Origin: Streptomyces albofaciens JCM 4342
GTDB lineage: Bacteria; Actinomycetota; Actinomycetes; Streptomycetales; Streptomycetaceae
Direction of reading: 5' to 3'
Length of the DNA: 64,000 nt
Assembly: GCF_008634025.1 (NCBI RefSeq)
Contig: NZ_PDCM01000002.1
Span: 2,232,001-2,296,000, forward strand
The notes beneath the pieces were generated by a model that was not told where the DNA came from, made no database searches, and saw nothing but the letters and a program-made list of their open reading frames with translations. How positions within the stretch are numbered: the stretch's first letter is position 1; each line of letters opens with the position of its first letter. Of the stretch, positions 1 to 10,100 are shown piece by piece. The translations under genes were made by a program, and so were the position numbers.

Positions 1-639
1 CTGGTCGCCTTCGGCGGCCTCTTCCTGGACGACCGCGGCGGCGCCGCCCGCGCCCTGCTGGACGACGAGGCCGTGGCCGCCATGCGGCAGCCGCCGTTCG
101 ACGCCGTGCCGTTCGGGCTGGCCGACGCCTGGGGCCTGGGCTGGGCCCTGTACGGGACGGCGGCCGACCGGTGGCTGGGGCTGGACGCGGCCGGCGCGGG
201 GACCGCCTGTCACCTGCGGGTGCACCCGGCGAGCGGCACCGTGCTCGCCTTCCAGGCCGATTCCGCCGCCGGTGCCGCCGCGTGGGACGACCTGGCCGCG
301 CTGCTGCGCGCCGAGGGCCCGGCGGTCGGCATGCCGCCGGCCGGGGTGACGGCACCGGGCACGGACGCCGGTGCCGACCGCGCGCTGCCCGACTGCACCG
401 GCCGGTGGGTCAACGGCGAAACGGTCTACCGGATCTCCCGTACCGCCGCCGGCACCGCGGTGCTGGAGGACGACGACGGAACCGAGTACTTCCTCTCCGG
501 CCACGGTGTCCAGGTGTTTTCCGCACGGCCCGCCGAAAAGCCGGACACGGAACACCTGGGGCGTTTTCTGACCGACCCGGAATCCGGGCGGACCACCCTC
601 ATGCAATTCGGCGGCCGTTTGATGCAGCGCGCCGCCTGA
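1..639 (+). CDS. PBP/beta-lactamase-fold serine hydrolase, C-terminal part (candidate trans-acting peptide cyclase)
   Basis: The gene is cut by the window start; the reading frame is open from base 1 and ends at TGA 637-639. The first 100 residues resemble the end of the class C beta-lactamase/PBP fold: an AFGGLFL stretch, a small LLDDEAVAAM helix, and an FGLADAWGLGWALYG strand region. The last 80 residues (DCTGRWVNGETVYRI onward) look like a small beta-barrel, lipocalin-like tail. This two-domain layout is known from penicillin-binding-protein-type thioesterases such as SurE, which release and cyclise nonribosomal peptides in trans. It lies 73 bp upstream of an NRPS line that ends in an E domain with no cis thioesterase, which fits that job. 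Oddly, where the family usually has an HxG motif after the WGLGW strand, this protein reads GLDAAG. The SxxK and YxN motifs lie outside the window, so activity cannot be judged. A generic serine hydrolase is the alternative. Confidence 0.72.
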   Translation: MVAFGGLFLDDRGGAARALLDDEAVAAMRQPPFDAVPFGLADAWGLGWALYGTAADRWLGLDAAGAGTACHLRVHPASGTVLAFQADSAAGAAAWDDLAALLRAEGPAVGMPPAGVTAPGTDAGADRALPDCTGRWVNGETVYRISRTAAGTAVLEDDDGTEYFLSGHGVQVFSARPAEKPDTEHLGRFLTDPESGRTTLMQFGGRLMQRAA

Positions 640-658
640 TCCGGACCGGCGCACCGCG

Positions 659-686
659 GCCCGGCCGGGCATTTCACCGGCCGGGC
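659..686 (+). terminator. 10-bp stem hairpin between hydrolase and first NRPS
   Basis: A perfect inverted repeat of 10 bp (659-668 pairing with 677-686) surrounds an 8-nt loop in the 73-bp gap. There is no T-run after it, so it may be a weak terminator, an attenuator or an RNA-stability element that sets hydrolase versus NRPS expression. Confidence 0.45.
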
Positions 687-712
687 GTCCCGCAATCCTT
701 TGGAGAGCAGAC

Positions 713-3700
713 GTGACAGCAACAAGTGACGGTTTTCCTCGCGACGGTGTGCGGGAGTCCGTGGGCATCGCGGACGGCACGGCCGGACTCTCCCCCGTAC
801 AGCAGCGGCTGTGGTTCCTCAACCGCTTCCAGGAGGGGCGGCCGGGGCAGACCCGCACGCTGTCCGTACGGCTGGGCGGCGCCCTGGACCTGCCCGCGCT
901 GCGGGCCGCGCTGGCCGCGGTCGTCAGGCGGCACCGGGTCCTGGGCACGGTGCACCGCGAGGCGGAGGGGCGCTGCCGCCCGGAGTTCCGGCCGCCGGAG
1001 CGGACGTTCGCGGCGCTGCGCGCCGAGCCGGTGGCGCCGGCCCGGCTCAACCGTGCCCTGGCGCAGACGGCCGGCGAGGGCCTGGACCTCACCGCGGAGT
1101 GCCCGCTGCGCGTCCGGCTGCTGGGCCTGGCGCCGGACGACCACGTCCTGGTCCTGGTGGTGCACGAGATCGCGGCGGACGAGCGGTCGCTGACGCTGCT
1201 GGCCGATGAGCTGGCGGAGGCGTACGGGGAGGCCGTACGGACCGGCGGCACGCCGCGTGCCGACCACGGGCCGCAGTACGCGGAGGTCGCCGCCGCGGCA
1301 CGCGAAGCGCTCGGCGACCCGCAGGAGCCGGGCAGCCGCGCCGCCGAGCACCTCGCCTACTGGCGCGCGGCGTTGGACGGCGCCCCGGAACAGCTCCAGC
1401 TGCCGCTGGACCGGCCCCGGCCGGCCCTCACCGACTACCGGAGCACCACGTACCACGGCTTCCTGGACACCGCCCTGCACCGCAAGCTGGACGGGCTGGC
1501 GCGGAGCGCGGGCGTGCCGCTCGACGCGGTGCTGCTGGCCGGTGTCTCGGCGCTGCTGCACCGCTTCGGCGCCGGTACGGACATCCCGCTGGCCGTCACC
1601 CTGCCCGGCCGGCCGGACGCCGGACCGGCCACGGTCATCGGGCCGCTGGCGAACACCGCCGTCGTACGGACGGCTCCGGCGCCCGGCCACGGCTTCCGGG
1701 CCCTGGTACGGGACTGCGCCGCGGCCGGTGCGGCGGCGCGGCAGCACGGGGCGGTGCCGTTCGAGCAGGTGGTGGACGCGCTGCGGCCCGAACGCGCGCT
1801 GAACCGGCACCCGTTGGCGCAGGTCGCCGTCGAGGTCCGGGAGGCGGAGACGGCGCGGCGGCCGTTCGGCCCGCTCACCGCGCGGGTGACCCGGCTGCCC
1901 GCCCAGCACTGCCGGTTCGACCTGCGCTTCGGCTTCCGTCCGCGGACCGGCGGCACCGGGCCGGCGGACGGCGCCCACGGCATCGACCTGGTCGTCGACT
2001 TCGGCACCGAGCTGTTCACGCCCGCCACCGCGCGGCGGCTGACCGACGGACTGCTGCGCCTGCTGCGGGCCGCCGCCGACGCGCCCGATGAGCCGTACGC
2101 CGGTTACGACGTGCTCGGCCCCGAGGAGCGGCAGCGGCTGCTGACCGACTGGAACGCCACCGCGCGGCCGGTGCCGGACGCCGGGGTGAGCCGCCTGTTC
2201 GAGGAGCGGGTACGCCACCACGCCGACCGCACCGCCCTGGTCTACGGCGCGACCCGCCTGTCGTACGCGCAGCTCGACGCGCGCGCCAACCGGCTGGCCC
2301 GCGCCCTGGTGGACGGCGGCGCACGGCCGGGCACGCTGGTGGCGCTGGCGCTGCCGCGCGGCCCGGAGCTGGTGGTCGCGCTGCTCGCGACGGCCAAGGC
2401 GGGGGCCGCCTACATCCCGCTCGACCCGGACTACCCGGCCGACCGGATCGGCTACATCCTCGGCCACGCCGCCCCGGCCGCGCTGATCACCGACGGCACC
2501 ACGGCGCGGCGGCTCTCCGGGGCGCCGGAGCAGCTGTTCGTCCTGGACGACCCCGCGCTGCGGGACCGGCTGGCCGCGCTGCCCGGCACGGCCCTGACCC
2601 CGGACGAGCTGCCGGCCGCCCCCACCGGCGCCGACCCCGCGTACGTCATCTACACCTCCGGCTCCACCGGGCGTCCGAAGGGCGTGGTCGTCGGGCGGCA
2701 CGCGCTCACCAACTTCCTGGTGTCCATGGGCGACCTGTTCCCGCTGACCGGCGACGACGTGTGGCTGTCCGTCACCACCATCGCCTTCGACATCGCGGCC
2801 CTGGAGCTGTACCTGCCGCTGATCAGCGGCGCGGCCGTGGTGCTCGCCGACCGGGAGACCACCACCGACCCCGGCGCGCTGGCCCGGCTGCTGACCTCCT
2901 CCGGGGCGAGCGTCATGCAGGCCACGCCGAGCCTGTGGCAGGCGCTGGTCGACGCGGAGCCGCAGGCGCTGCGCGGCCTGCGGATGCTGGTGGGCGGCGA
3001 GGCGCTGCCGGCCGCGCTGGCGGAGCGGATGCGGGCGCTCGGCTCGGAGGTCACCAACCTGTACGGGCCCACCGAGACCACCATCTGGTCGACCGCCGCC
3101 CGGCTCGACGACCGCCCGGGCCCGCCCGCCATCGGGCGTCCCATCGGCAACACCCGGGTCTACGTGCTCGACGCGGACCGGCAGCCCGTACCGGTGGGCG
3201 TCACCGGAGACCTGTACATCGCCGGGGCCGGGGTGGCGATCGGCTACCTCCACCAGGAGGAGCTGACCCGCGAGCGCTTCGTCCCGGACCCGTTCGCGTC
3301 CGGCATGGGGGTCCCCCCGGCCGAAGGCCGGGGGAGGATGTACCGCACCGGCGACCTGGCGCGCTGGGCCGCCGACGGCAATCTGGAGTTCCTGGGCCGC
3401 TCCGACTTCCAGGTCAAGATCCGCGGGTTCCGCATCGAACTCGGGGAGATCGAGGCGGTGCTGGAGCAGCATCCGGGCGTCGGCAAGGCGGTCGCGGTGG
3501 CCCATGCGTACGGGCCCGGGGACACCCGGCTGGTGGCGTACGTGACCCCGGCCGGCGCCGACGCCGCGGAGCTGCGCGCCTTCGCGGGCGCCCGGCTGCC
3601 CGCGTACATGGTCCCGGCGGCCGTGATGGCGCTGGACGCGATCCCGCTGACGCCGAACGGCAAGACCGACCGCGCCGCGCTCCCGGCACCGGGCGCCGAC

Positions 3701-6700
3701 GCGGCCCCGCGCGGGCGCGGCCCGCGGATCGCCCGCGAGGAGCAGCTGTGCGACCTCTTCAGCGAGGTGCTGGGGCTGAGCGCGGTCGGCGTGGACGACA
3801 GCTTCTTCGACCTGGGCGGGCACTCGCTGCTGGCCACCCGGCTGATCGGCCGCATCCGTTCCGTGCTGGGCGTGGAGGTGCCCGTCCGGGCGCTGTTCGA
3901 GACGCCGACGGTGGCGGGGCTGGCCGGGCGGCTGGACGGGGCGCGGGCCCGGGAGACCGGGCTGAAGCCGGTGGGCCGGGACGGTGACCTGCCGCTCTCG
4001 TACGGGCAGCAGCGGCTGTGGTTCCTCTACGACTACGAGTCCCAGGGCAGCGAGTACAACTCCGCGTTCGGCCTGCGGCTGACCGGACCGCTCGACGTGC
4101 CCGCGCTGCGGTCCGCGGTCACCGCGCTCGCGGCCCGGCACGAGGCGCTGCGCACCACGTTCGGCTCGCGCGGCGGGCAGGGCGTCCAGATCGTGCACGA
4201 GCCGGGCGAGGTGCCGGTCCGGATGATCGACCTCACCGGTGCGGATGCCGTACCCGAAGCCGATGGGGACCACCGCGAGGCCGCGCTGACGCGGGTGCTG
4301 CGCACCGCGCTGAGCGAGCCGTTCGACCTGCGCGCGGGTCCGGTGCTGCGGCCGCTGCTGGTCCGGGTCGCTGAGGAGGACCACGTCCTGGTCCTGGACA
4401 TGCACCACATCGTCACCGACGGCTGGTCGAAGGACGTGATGGCCCGCGAGCTGGGCGTGCTCTACGAGGCGGCGCACAGTGGACGGCCTGCGGAGCTGGC
4501 ACCGCTGCCCGTCCAGTACCCGGACTTCGCGGTCTGGCAGCGGGCTCCGCGCGCGGACGCGTACGCGGCCGATCTGGACTACTGGAAGCGGCAGTTGGAC
4601 GGCGTCGTGCCGCTGGAGATGCCGACCGACCGGCCCCGCCCGGCCACCCGCAGCACCCGTGGCGCGGCACACCGCTACACGCTCTCCTCCGGCCTGGTCG
4701 CCGAGCTGACCGCGCTGTGCCGGCGGGAAGGCGTCACCCTCTTCGCGACGCTGGCCGCCGGTGTGCAGCTGCTGCTGTCGCGCTACGCCCGGCAGCAGGA
4801 CATCGCGCTCGGCACCATCGTCTCCGGCCGTGACCACAGCGAGCTGGAGAACGTGCTCGGCTTCTTCGTCAACACGCTGGTGCTGCGGGCGCGGGTGCGG
4901 CCCGAGCTGACGGTCGCGGAGTTCCTGGCGGAGGTCCGCGGCACCGTCCTGGACGCCTTCACGCACCAGAACGTGCCGTACGACCGGCTCATCGAGGAGC
5001 TGCGGCCGGACCGCGACCCCAGCCGTACCCCGCTGATCCAGGCGGCGATGCTCCTCAAGCGCCCGCAGGGCCCGGTGCCGGGGCCCGACGGGCTGCGGAT
5101 GGCGGAGTTCGGGCTGCCCCGGCTCAACGCGCTGTTCGACCTCGGCTTCGAGTTCGAGGAGCGGGACGGGGAGCTGGCCGGGCTGATCGAGTACAGCACG
5201 GCGCTCTTCGACGAGGAGACGGTCGCCCGGCTCGCGCGGCACCTGGTGGTGCTGCTGGAGAACATGGCCGCCGGTCCGGGGCGGCCGCTCGGGCAGCTGC
5301 CGATGATGGACGACGCGGAGCGGCGCCAGGTCACCACCGGCTGGAACGCCACCGACGCGGCGGGCCGCGCGGACCGTACGACCGTGCACCGGCTGGTGGC
5401 CGAGCAGGCGGCCCGCACCCCGGACGCCACGGCCGTCGTCACCCCGGACACCCGGCTGACCTTCGCCGGGCTGGAGGACGCCGCCGAGCGGCTGGCACAC
5501 CGGCTGCTGGCGCACGGCGTGCGGCCGGGCGAGGTGGTCGCGGTACGCACCGGACGCGGGGCCGCGATGGTCATCGCCCAGCTCGCGGTGCTCAAGGCCG
5601 GGGCGGCCTATCTGCCGCTGGACCCCGCGCTGCCGGACGACCGCACCACGTACATGCTCCAGGACGCCTCCGTACGGCTGCTGCTGGTGCGGGACGGGCT
5701 GGCGGGGGTGCCGGTGCCGGAGGGTGTGGCGGTGCTGCGCGTCGAGGACGGGCCCGGTGATGGCGCGCCTCCGGCCGAGCCCGTGCGGGTGCCGGTGTCG
5801 GCCGGCGACCTGGCCTACGTGATCTACACCTCCGGGTCCACCGGGCGGGCCAAGGGCGTGCTCATCGAGCACCGCGGGGTGGTCAACCTCTGCGACTGGT
5901 ACCGGGACTACTACCGGATCGGCCCGGGCGACCGGGCGTCGCAGATCGTCGGCCCCGGCTTCGACCCGACGATCCTCGAAGTGTGGGCCAACCTCGCCTG
6001 CGGGGCCTCGGTGCACTTCGCGCCGGAGACCGCGCTGGACGATCCGCACGAGTTCGCGGACTGGCTGGTCGCGGAGGGCGTCACGGTGACGCTGGTGCCG
6101 GCGCCGCGGCTGGATTCCGTACTGGATCAGCGCGCGCTGTGGGACGGCTCGCTGCGCTACGTGCTGACCGGCGCGGACGTGGTGCGGCGCAGACTGCCGG
6201 CCGACGCCCCGTTCACGCTGGTCAACCAGTACGGGCCGACGGAGATCACGGTACTGGCCACCGCCGTCTTCCTGAAACCGCAGGAGGAGGCCGCGGCGGG
6301 CCGGCTGCCCTCGATCGGCGCGCCGGTCACCAACACCCGTACGTACGTGCTGGACGAGCACCGCGACCCGGTGCCGGTCGGGGTGCCCGGCGAGCTGTAC
6401 ATCGGCGGCATCGGGGTGGCGCGCGGCTACCTGGGGCGCCCGGAGCTGACCGAGGAACGCTTCGTCCCCGACCACCTGGGGCCGGACCCGGACGGGCGGC
6501 TCTACCGCACCGGCGACCTGGTCCGGTGGCTGCCGGACGGCACGCTGGACTTCCTGGGCCGGATCGACAACCAGGTCAAGATCCGCGGCTACCGGGTGGA
6601 GCTGGGCGAGGTGGAGACGGCGCTGTTGCGCGAGGAGAACGTCGCGCAGGCGGCGGTCCTGGCCCGGCAGCAGCGCAGCGGCCACCACGACCTGGTCGGG

Positions 6701-7186
6701 TATGTGACGGGCCAGGGCGCGGCAGCCGTCGATCCCGAGGCCGTCCGCGCCCGCCTCGCGGCCGAACTGCCCGACTACATGGTGCCGTCGGTGCTCGTCG
6801 TGCTCGACGCGTTCCCGATGACCACCACCGGCAAGATCGACCGGCGTGCGCTGCCGCTGCCCGAGGAGCGGGCCGTTGCCGCCGGGGAGACCACCGCGCC
6901 GCGCAACCCCACCGAGGAGGCGCTCGCCCGGATGTGGGCCGAGGTCCTCGGGGAGCCGGTGGTGGGGGTCGAGGACGACCTGTTCGACCTCGGCGCCAAC
7001 TCCGTGCTGACCCTGCGGATCACCTCCCGCATCCGGGAGCGGTTCGGCATCCGGGTCTCGGTGCGGGAGATCTTCACCGCCCGCACCGTAGCCGCACTGG
7101 CGGAGGACGTCCGCCGCAAAGTACTCGACGACTCGCGCCGCGTGCCGGCCGACACCACGGCGCGCGGCAGCGCGCGGGGGGAGTGA
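713..7186 (+). CDS. NRPS, two modules: C*-A-T-C-A-T (modules 1-2)
   Basis: 2157 residues; GTG start with AGGAG-like GGAGAG about 5 nt upstream. Domains: C 20-450 (degenerate), A about 480-960 (A3 motif [14 protein letters not shown] at 644), T with Ser1038 in LGGHS, C 1090-1510 with HHIVTDG at 1231, A about 1540-2030 (A3 at 1702), T with Ser2097 in LGANS. The first C has HEIAADE at 151-157, so the catalytic second His is Glu; it is probably a vestigial domain on a loading module. The hand-read code of A1 is DILQLGLIWK, which matches known glycine codes. A2 reads DPLLVTQVLK, which I cannot assign. No E domain is present, and the next protein begins with an LCL-type C, so both residues should be L or achiral. 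It is separated from the next NRPS by 3 bp and is therefore translationally coupled. It is the likely start of a six-module line. Confidence 0.95.
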   Translation: MTATSDGFPRDGVRESVGIADGTAGLSPVQQRLWFLNRFQEGRPGQTRTLSVRLGGALDLPALRAALAAVVRRHRVLGTVHREAEGRCRPEFRPPERTFAALRAEPVAPARLNRALAQTAGEGLDLTAECPLRVRLLGLAPDDHVLVLVVHEIAADERSLTLLADELAEAYGEAVRTGGTPRADHGPQYAEVAAAAREALGDPQEPGSRAAEHLAYWRAALDGAPEQLQLPLDRPRPALTDYRSTTYHGFLDTALHRKLDGLARSAGVPLDAVLLAGVSALLHRFGAGTDIPLAVTLPGRPDAGPATVIGPLANTAVVRTAPAPGHGFRALVRDCAAAGAAARQHGAVPFEQVVDALRPERALNRHPLAQVAVEVREAETARRPFGPLTARVTRLPAQHCRFDLRFGFRPRTGGTGPADGAHGIDLVVDFGTELFTPATARRLTDGLLRLLRAAADAPDEPYAGYDVLGPEERQRLLTDWNATARPVPDAGVSRLFEERVRHHADRTALVYGATRLSYAQLDARANRLARALVDGGARPGTLVALALPRGPELVVALLATAKAGAAYIPLDPDYPADRIGYILGHAAPAALITDGTTARRLSGAPEQLFVLDDPALRDRLAALPGTALTPDELPAAPTGADPAYVIYTSGSTGRPKGVVVGRHALTNFLVSMGDLFPLTGDDVWLSVTTIAFDIAALELYLPLISGAAVVLADRETTTDPGALARLLTSSGASVMQATPSLWQALVDAEPQALRGLRMLVGGEALPAALAERMRALGSEVTNLYGPTETTIWSTAARLDDRPGPPAIGRPIGNTRVYVLDADRQPVPVGVTGDLYIAGAGVAIGYLHQEELTRERFVPDPFASGMGVPPAEGRGRMYRTGDLARWAADGNLEFLGRSDFQVKIRGFRIELGEIEAVLEQHPGVGKAVAVAHAYGPGDTRLVAYVTPAGADAAELRAFAGARLPAYMVPAAVMALDAIPLTPNGKTDRAALPAPGADAAPRGRGPRIAREEQLCDLFSEVLGLSAVGVDDSFFDLGGHSLLATRLIGRIRSVLGVEVPVRALFETPTVAGLAGRLDGARARETGLKPVGRDGDLPLSYGQQRLWFLYDYESQGSEYNSAFGLRLTGPLDVPALRSAVTALAARHEALRTTFGSRGGQGVQIVHEPGEVPVRMIDLTGADAVPEADGDHREAALTRVLRTALSEPFDLRAGPVLRPLLVRVAEEDHVLVLDMHHIVTDGWSKDVMARELGVLYEAAHSGRPAELAPLPVQYPDFAVWQRAPRADAYAADLDYWKRQLDGVVPLEMPTDRPRPATRSTRGAAHRYTLSSGLVAELTALCRREGVTLFATLAAGVQLLLSRYARQQDIALGTIVSGRDHSELENVLGFFVNTLVLRARVRPELTVAEFLAEVRGTVLDAFTHQNVPYDRLIEELRPDRDPSRTPLIQAAMLLKRPQGPVPGPDGLRMAEFGLPRLNALFDLGFEFEERDGELAGLIEYSTALFDEETVARLARHLVVLLENMAAGPGRPLGQLPMMDDAERRQVTTGWNATDAAGRADRTTVHRLVAEQAARTPDATAVVTPDTRLTFAGLEDAAERLAHRLLAHGVRPGEVVAVRTGRGAAMVIAQLAVLKAGAAYLPLDPALPDDRTTYMLQDASVRLLLVRDGLAGVPVPEGVAVLRVEDGPGDGAPPAEPVRVPVSAGDLAYVIYTSGSTGRAKGVLIEHRGVVNLCDWYRDYYRIGPGDRASQIVGPGFDPTILEVWANLACGASVHFAPETALDDPHEFADWLVAEGVTVTLVPAPRLDSVLDQRALWDGSLRYVLTGADVVRRRLPADAPFTLVNQYGPTEITVLATAVFLKPQEEAAAGRLPSIGAPVTNTRTYVLDEHRDPVPVGVPGELYIGGIGVARGYLGRPELTEERFVPDHLGPDPDGRLYRTGDLVRWLPDGTLDFLGRIDNQVKIRGYRVELGEVETALLREENVAQAAVLARQQRSGHHDLVGYVTGQGAAAVDPEAVRARLAAELPDYMVPSVLVVLDAFPMTTTGKIDRRALPLPEERAVAAGETTAPRNPTEEALARMWAEVLGEPVVGVEDDLFDLGANSVLTLRITSRIRERFGIRVSVREIFTARTVAALAEDVRRKVLDDSRRVPADTTARGSARGE
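3305..3336. repeat. In-frame palindromic mini-element within module 1 A domain
   Basis: Nine-base arms 3314-3322 and 3326-3334 flank a GAA spacer. The element adds about 10 residues (GMGVPPAEGRG) between the conserved PFAS and MYRTGDL motifs of the A domain, where sister A domains have only 2-5 residues. G/C palindromes of this sort are scattered in Streptomyces genomes; I infer a recent in-frame insertion. Confidence 0.6.
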
Positions 7187-7189
7187 ACG

Positions 7190-10100
7190 ATGGGTGAGCA
7201 GATGAACGGCGGGCGGCCAGTGGGCCCGGACGAGCTGCTGGAACGGCAGCTGGCCGGACGCGCGGACGCGGCGGCGGGCGGTCCGGGCGACCTGCGCGCG
7301 CTGGGGGACCTCCCCGACGCGCCGCTGTCGTTCGGGCAGGAGCGGCTGTGGTTCCTGCACGAGTTCCAGCCCGGCAGCGTGGAGTACACCTCGTCGATCG
7401 CGCTGCGGATGACCGGTCCACTGCGCGTGGACGCGCTGCGCGGCGCGCTCGGCGGCCTGGTCGCCCGGCACGAGCCGCTGCGTACCACGTTCGCGACGAC
7501 GAACGGGCGGGCGCACCAGGTCGTCCGCCCCGCCACCGTCCCCGGCATACAGAGAGCCGACCTCGGCGGGCTGCCCGCCGGGGAGCGCGACGCGGAACTG
7601 GACCGGTTGCTGCGCGCCGAACTCGGCACCCCCTTCGACCTGGCGACGGGCCCGGTCCTGCGGGTCCTGCTCGTCGCGCTGGGCTCAGGCCCGGACGGCG
7701 CCCAGGAGCATGTGCTGTTCCTGAACATGCACCACATCGCGGCGGACGGCTGGTCCAAGGGTGTGCTGCTGGCGGAGCTGGGCGAGCTGTACGCCGCCGC
7801 CCTGGAGGGCCGTGACGCGGACCTCGCCCCGCTGCCGGTGACCTACCGGGACTACGCGGTCTGGCAGCGCGAGCACTGCACCGAGGCCGAGCTGGACGCC
7901 CAGCTGGAGTACTGGAAGACCGAACTGGACGGCGTCCCTGCGCTGGAGATGCCCACCGACCGGCCCCGGCCGATGGTGCGGACGACGGTGGGCGCCCTGC
8001 ACACGTTCGCGGTGCCCCGGGAGGTGGCCGAGGGGCTGGACGCGGTGGCCGCCCGGTGCGGCGGCACCTTGTTCGCGGTGCTGACCGCCGCGACGCAGGT
8101 CCTGCTGGCGCGGCACAGCGGTCAGCGGGACGTGGCGCTGGGCACCGTCTCGGTGGGCCGGGACCGCACCGAACTGGAGCCGCTGGTCGGGTTCTTCGTC
8201 AACACCCTGGTGCTGCGCGGCCGGATCGACCTGGAGCTGCCCTTCGAGGAGCTGGTGGAGCGGACCACCGACCGGATCTGGGACGCGCTGGGCAACCAGG
8301 ACGTGCCCTTCCACCGGCTGGTGGACGCGCTGGGCACCGAGCGCGACCCGAGCCGTACACCCCTGGTGCAGGCGGCCCTCGTACTGCAAAATGCCCCCGG
8401 CGGCGCGCCCGCCTTCCCGGGGCTGCGGGTGACGGACTTCCGGCCGCCGTCGGTCTCCTCGATCTTCGACCTGACCGTGGAGTTCGCGCCGGACGCGGAC
8501 GGCGGGCTGGCCGGGTCGGTCGAGTACAACACCGACCTGTTCGACGCGGCGACCATCGAGGCGCTGTGCGCCCGTCTGCTGGTGCTGCTCGCCGGGATCA
8601 CCGCGGACGCCGGCCGCGCCCTCGGCGACCTGCCGCTGCTGACCGACGCCGAGCACACGGCGCTGACCACGGGCTGGACCGAGAACCGCGCCGACTACCC
8701 CGCGGACACGCCCGTCCACACCCTGGTCTCCGCACAGGCCGCGGCCACGCCCGACCGCATCGCGGTGACCGGCGCGGGCGCCGAACTGACCTACCGGGAG
8801 CTGGACGAGCGCTCCGGCAGGCTGGCGCGGCTGCTCCTGGACCGGGGCGCGGCGCCCGGCGACCACGTCGCCGTCTGCCTGCCGCGCGGCGCCGGGCTGG
8901 TCGTCGCCATGCTGGCCACGCTCAAGGCGGGCTGCGCGTACGTCCCGGTCGCGGCGGACTACCCGGCCGACCGCATCGCGTTCGTCCTGGAGGACACCGC
9001 GGCACCGCTGTGCCTGACCGAACGGCCGTTGCGCGACCGGCTCCCGGACGGCGGCACCCGGTATGTGTGCCTGGACGAGGAGGCCGCCGCCCTCGCCGCG
9101 CTCCCGGCCGACGGCCCGGGGGTCGAGGTGGGCGCGGACACCGCCGCGTACGTCATCTACACCTCCGGCTCCACCGGCCGCCCCAAGGGCGTGGTGGTCG
9201 AGCACCGGTCGATCGTACGGCTGATCAGCGGCCCCGACTACGCGCCGCTGGCCGCGGACGACGTGGTGGCCCAGGCCGCCGACGCCACCTTCGACGCGGC
9301 GACGTTCGAGGTGTGGGCACCGCTGGTGGTGGGCGCGCGGATCGCCGTGATCCCGAAGGACGTGCTGCTGGAGCCGCGGTCCTTCGCCCGCGCGCTGGAA
9401 GAGCACGGCGTGACCACGCTGTTCCTGACCACCGCGCTGTTCAACCAGGTGGTCGAGGTCGCGCCGGGTGCCTTCCGAGGCCTGCGCCACCTGCTGGTGG
9501 GCGGTGAGGCGCAGAGCCCGCGGCGGGTCGCGCAGCTGCTCGCCGGGGAGCGGCCGGGCCGCTTCGTCAACATCTACGGGCCGACCGAGACGACGACGTT
9601 CGCCACGTTCCAGGAGATCCACGCCACGGACGGCGTACGGGCGCTGCCCATCGGCCGCCCGATCCGCAACACCACCACCTACGTGCTGGACGAGCGGCAG
9701 CGGCCGGTGCCGGCCGGCTCCCCCGGCGAGCTGTACATCGGCGGCCCCGGCGTCGCCCGCGGCTACCTGGGCCGCCCCGAACTGACCGAGGAGCGCTTCC
9801 TCCCGGCGCCGTTCTCCGCCGTCCCCGGCGAGCGCGTCTACCGCACCGGCGACCGGGTCCGCTGGCTGCCGGACGGCACGCTGGACTTCCTGGGCCGGGT
9901 GGACACCCAGGTCAAGGTGCGCGGTTACCGCATCGAGCCCGGCGAGGTCGAGGCCGTCCTCGAAGCCCACCCGGCGGTCGCCGCGGCGCTGGTCGTCGCC
10001 CGTACGGACGGCGGGCACAAGCGGCTGGTCGGTTACGTGCGCCCGCAGCCCGGCGCCGGCCTCGACACGGCGGAGCTGCGTACGTTCGCCGAGGCCCGGC

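Noticed and set aside
674..7516. Very long open frame on the minus strand opposite the first NRPS (others lie opposite 14012-24256 and 46200-55166)
   Set aside because: These are GC-bias mirror frames of real genes; the translations are Arg/Pro/Gly/Val/Gln-rich, show no family motif, and lack ribosome sites.
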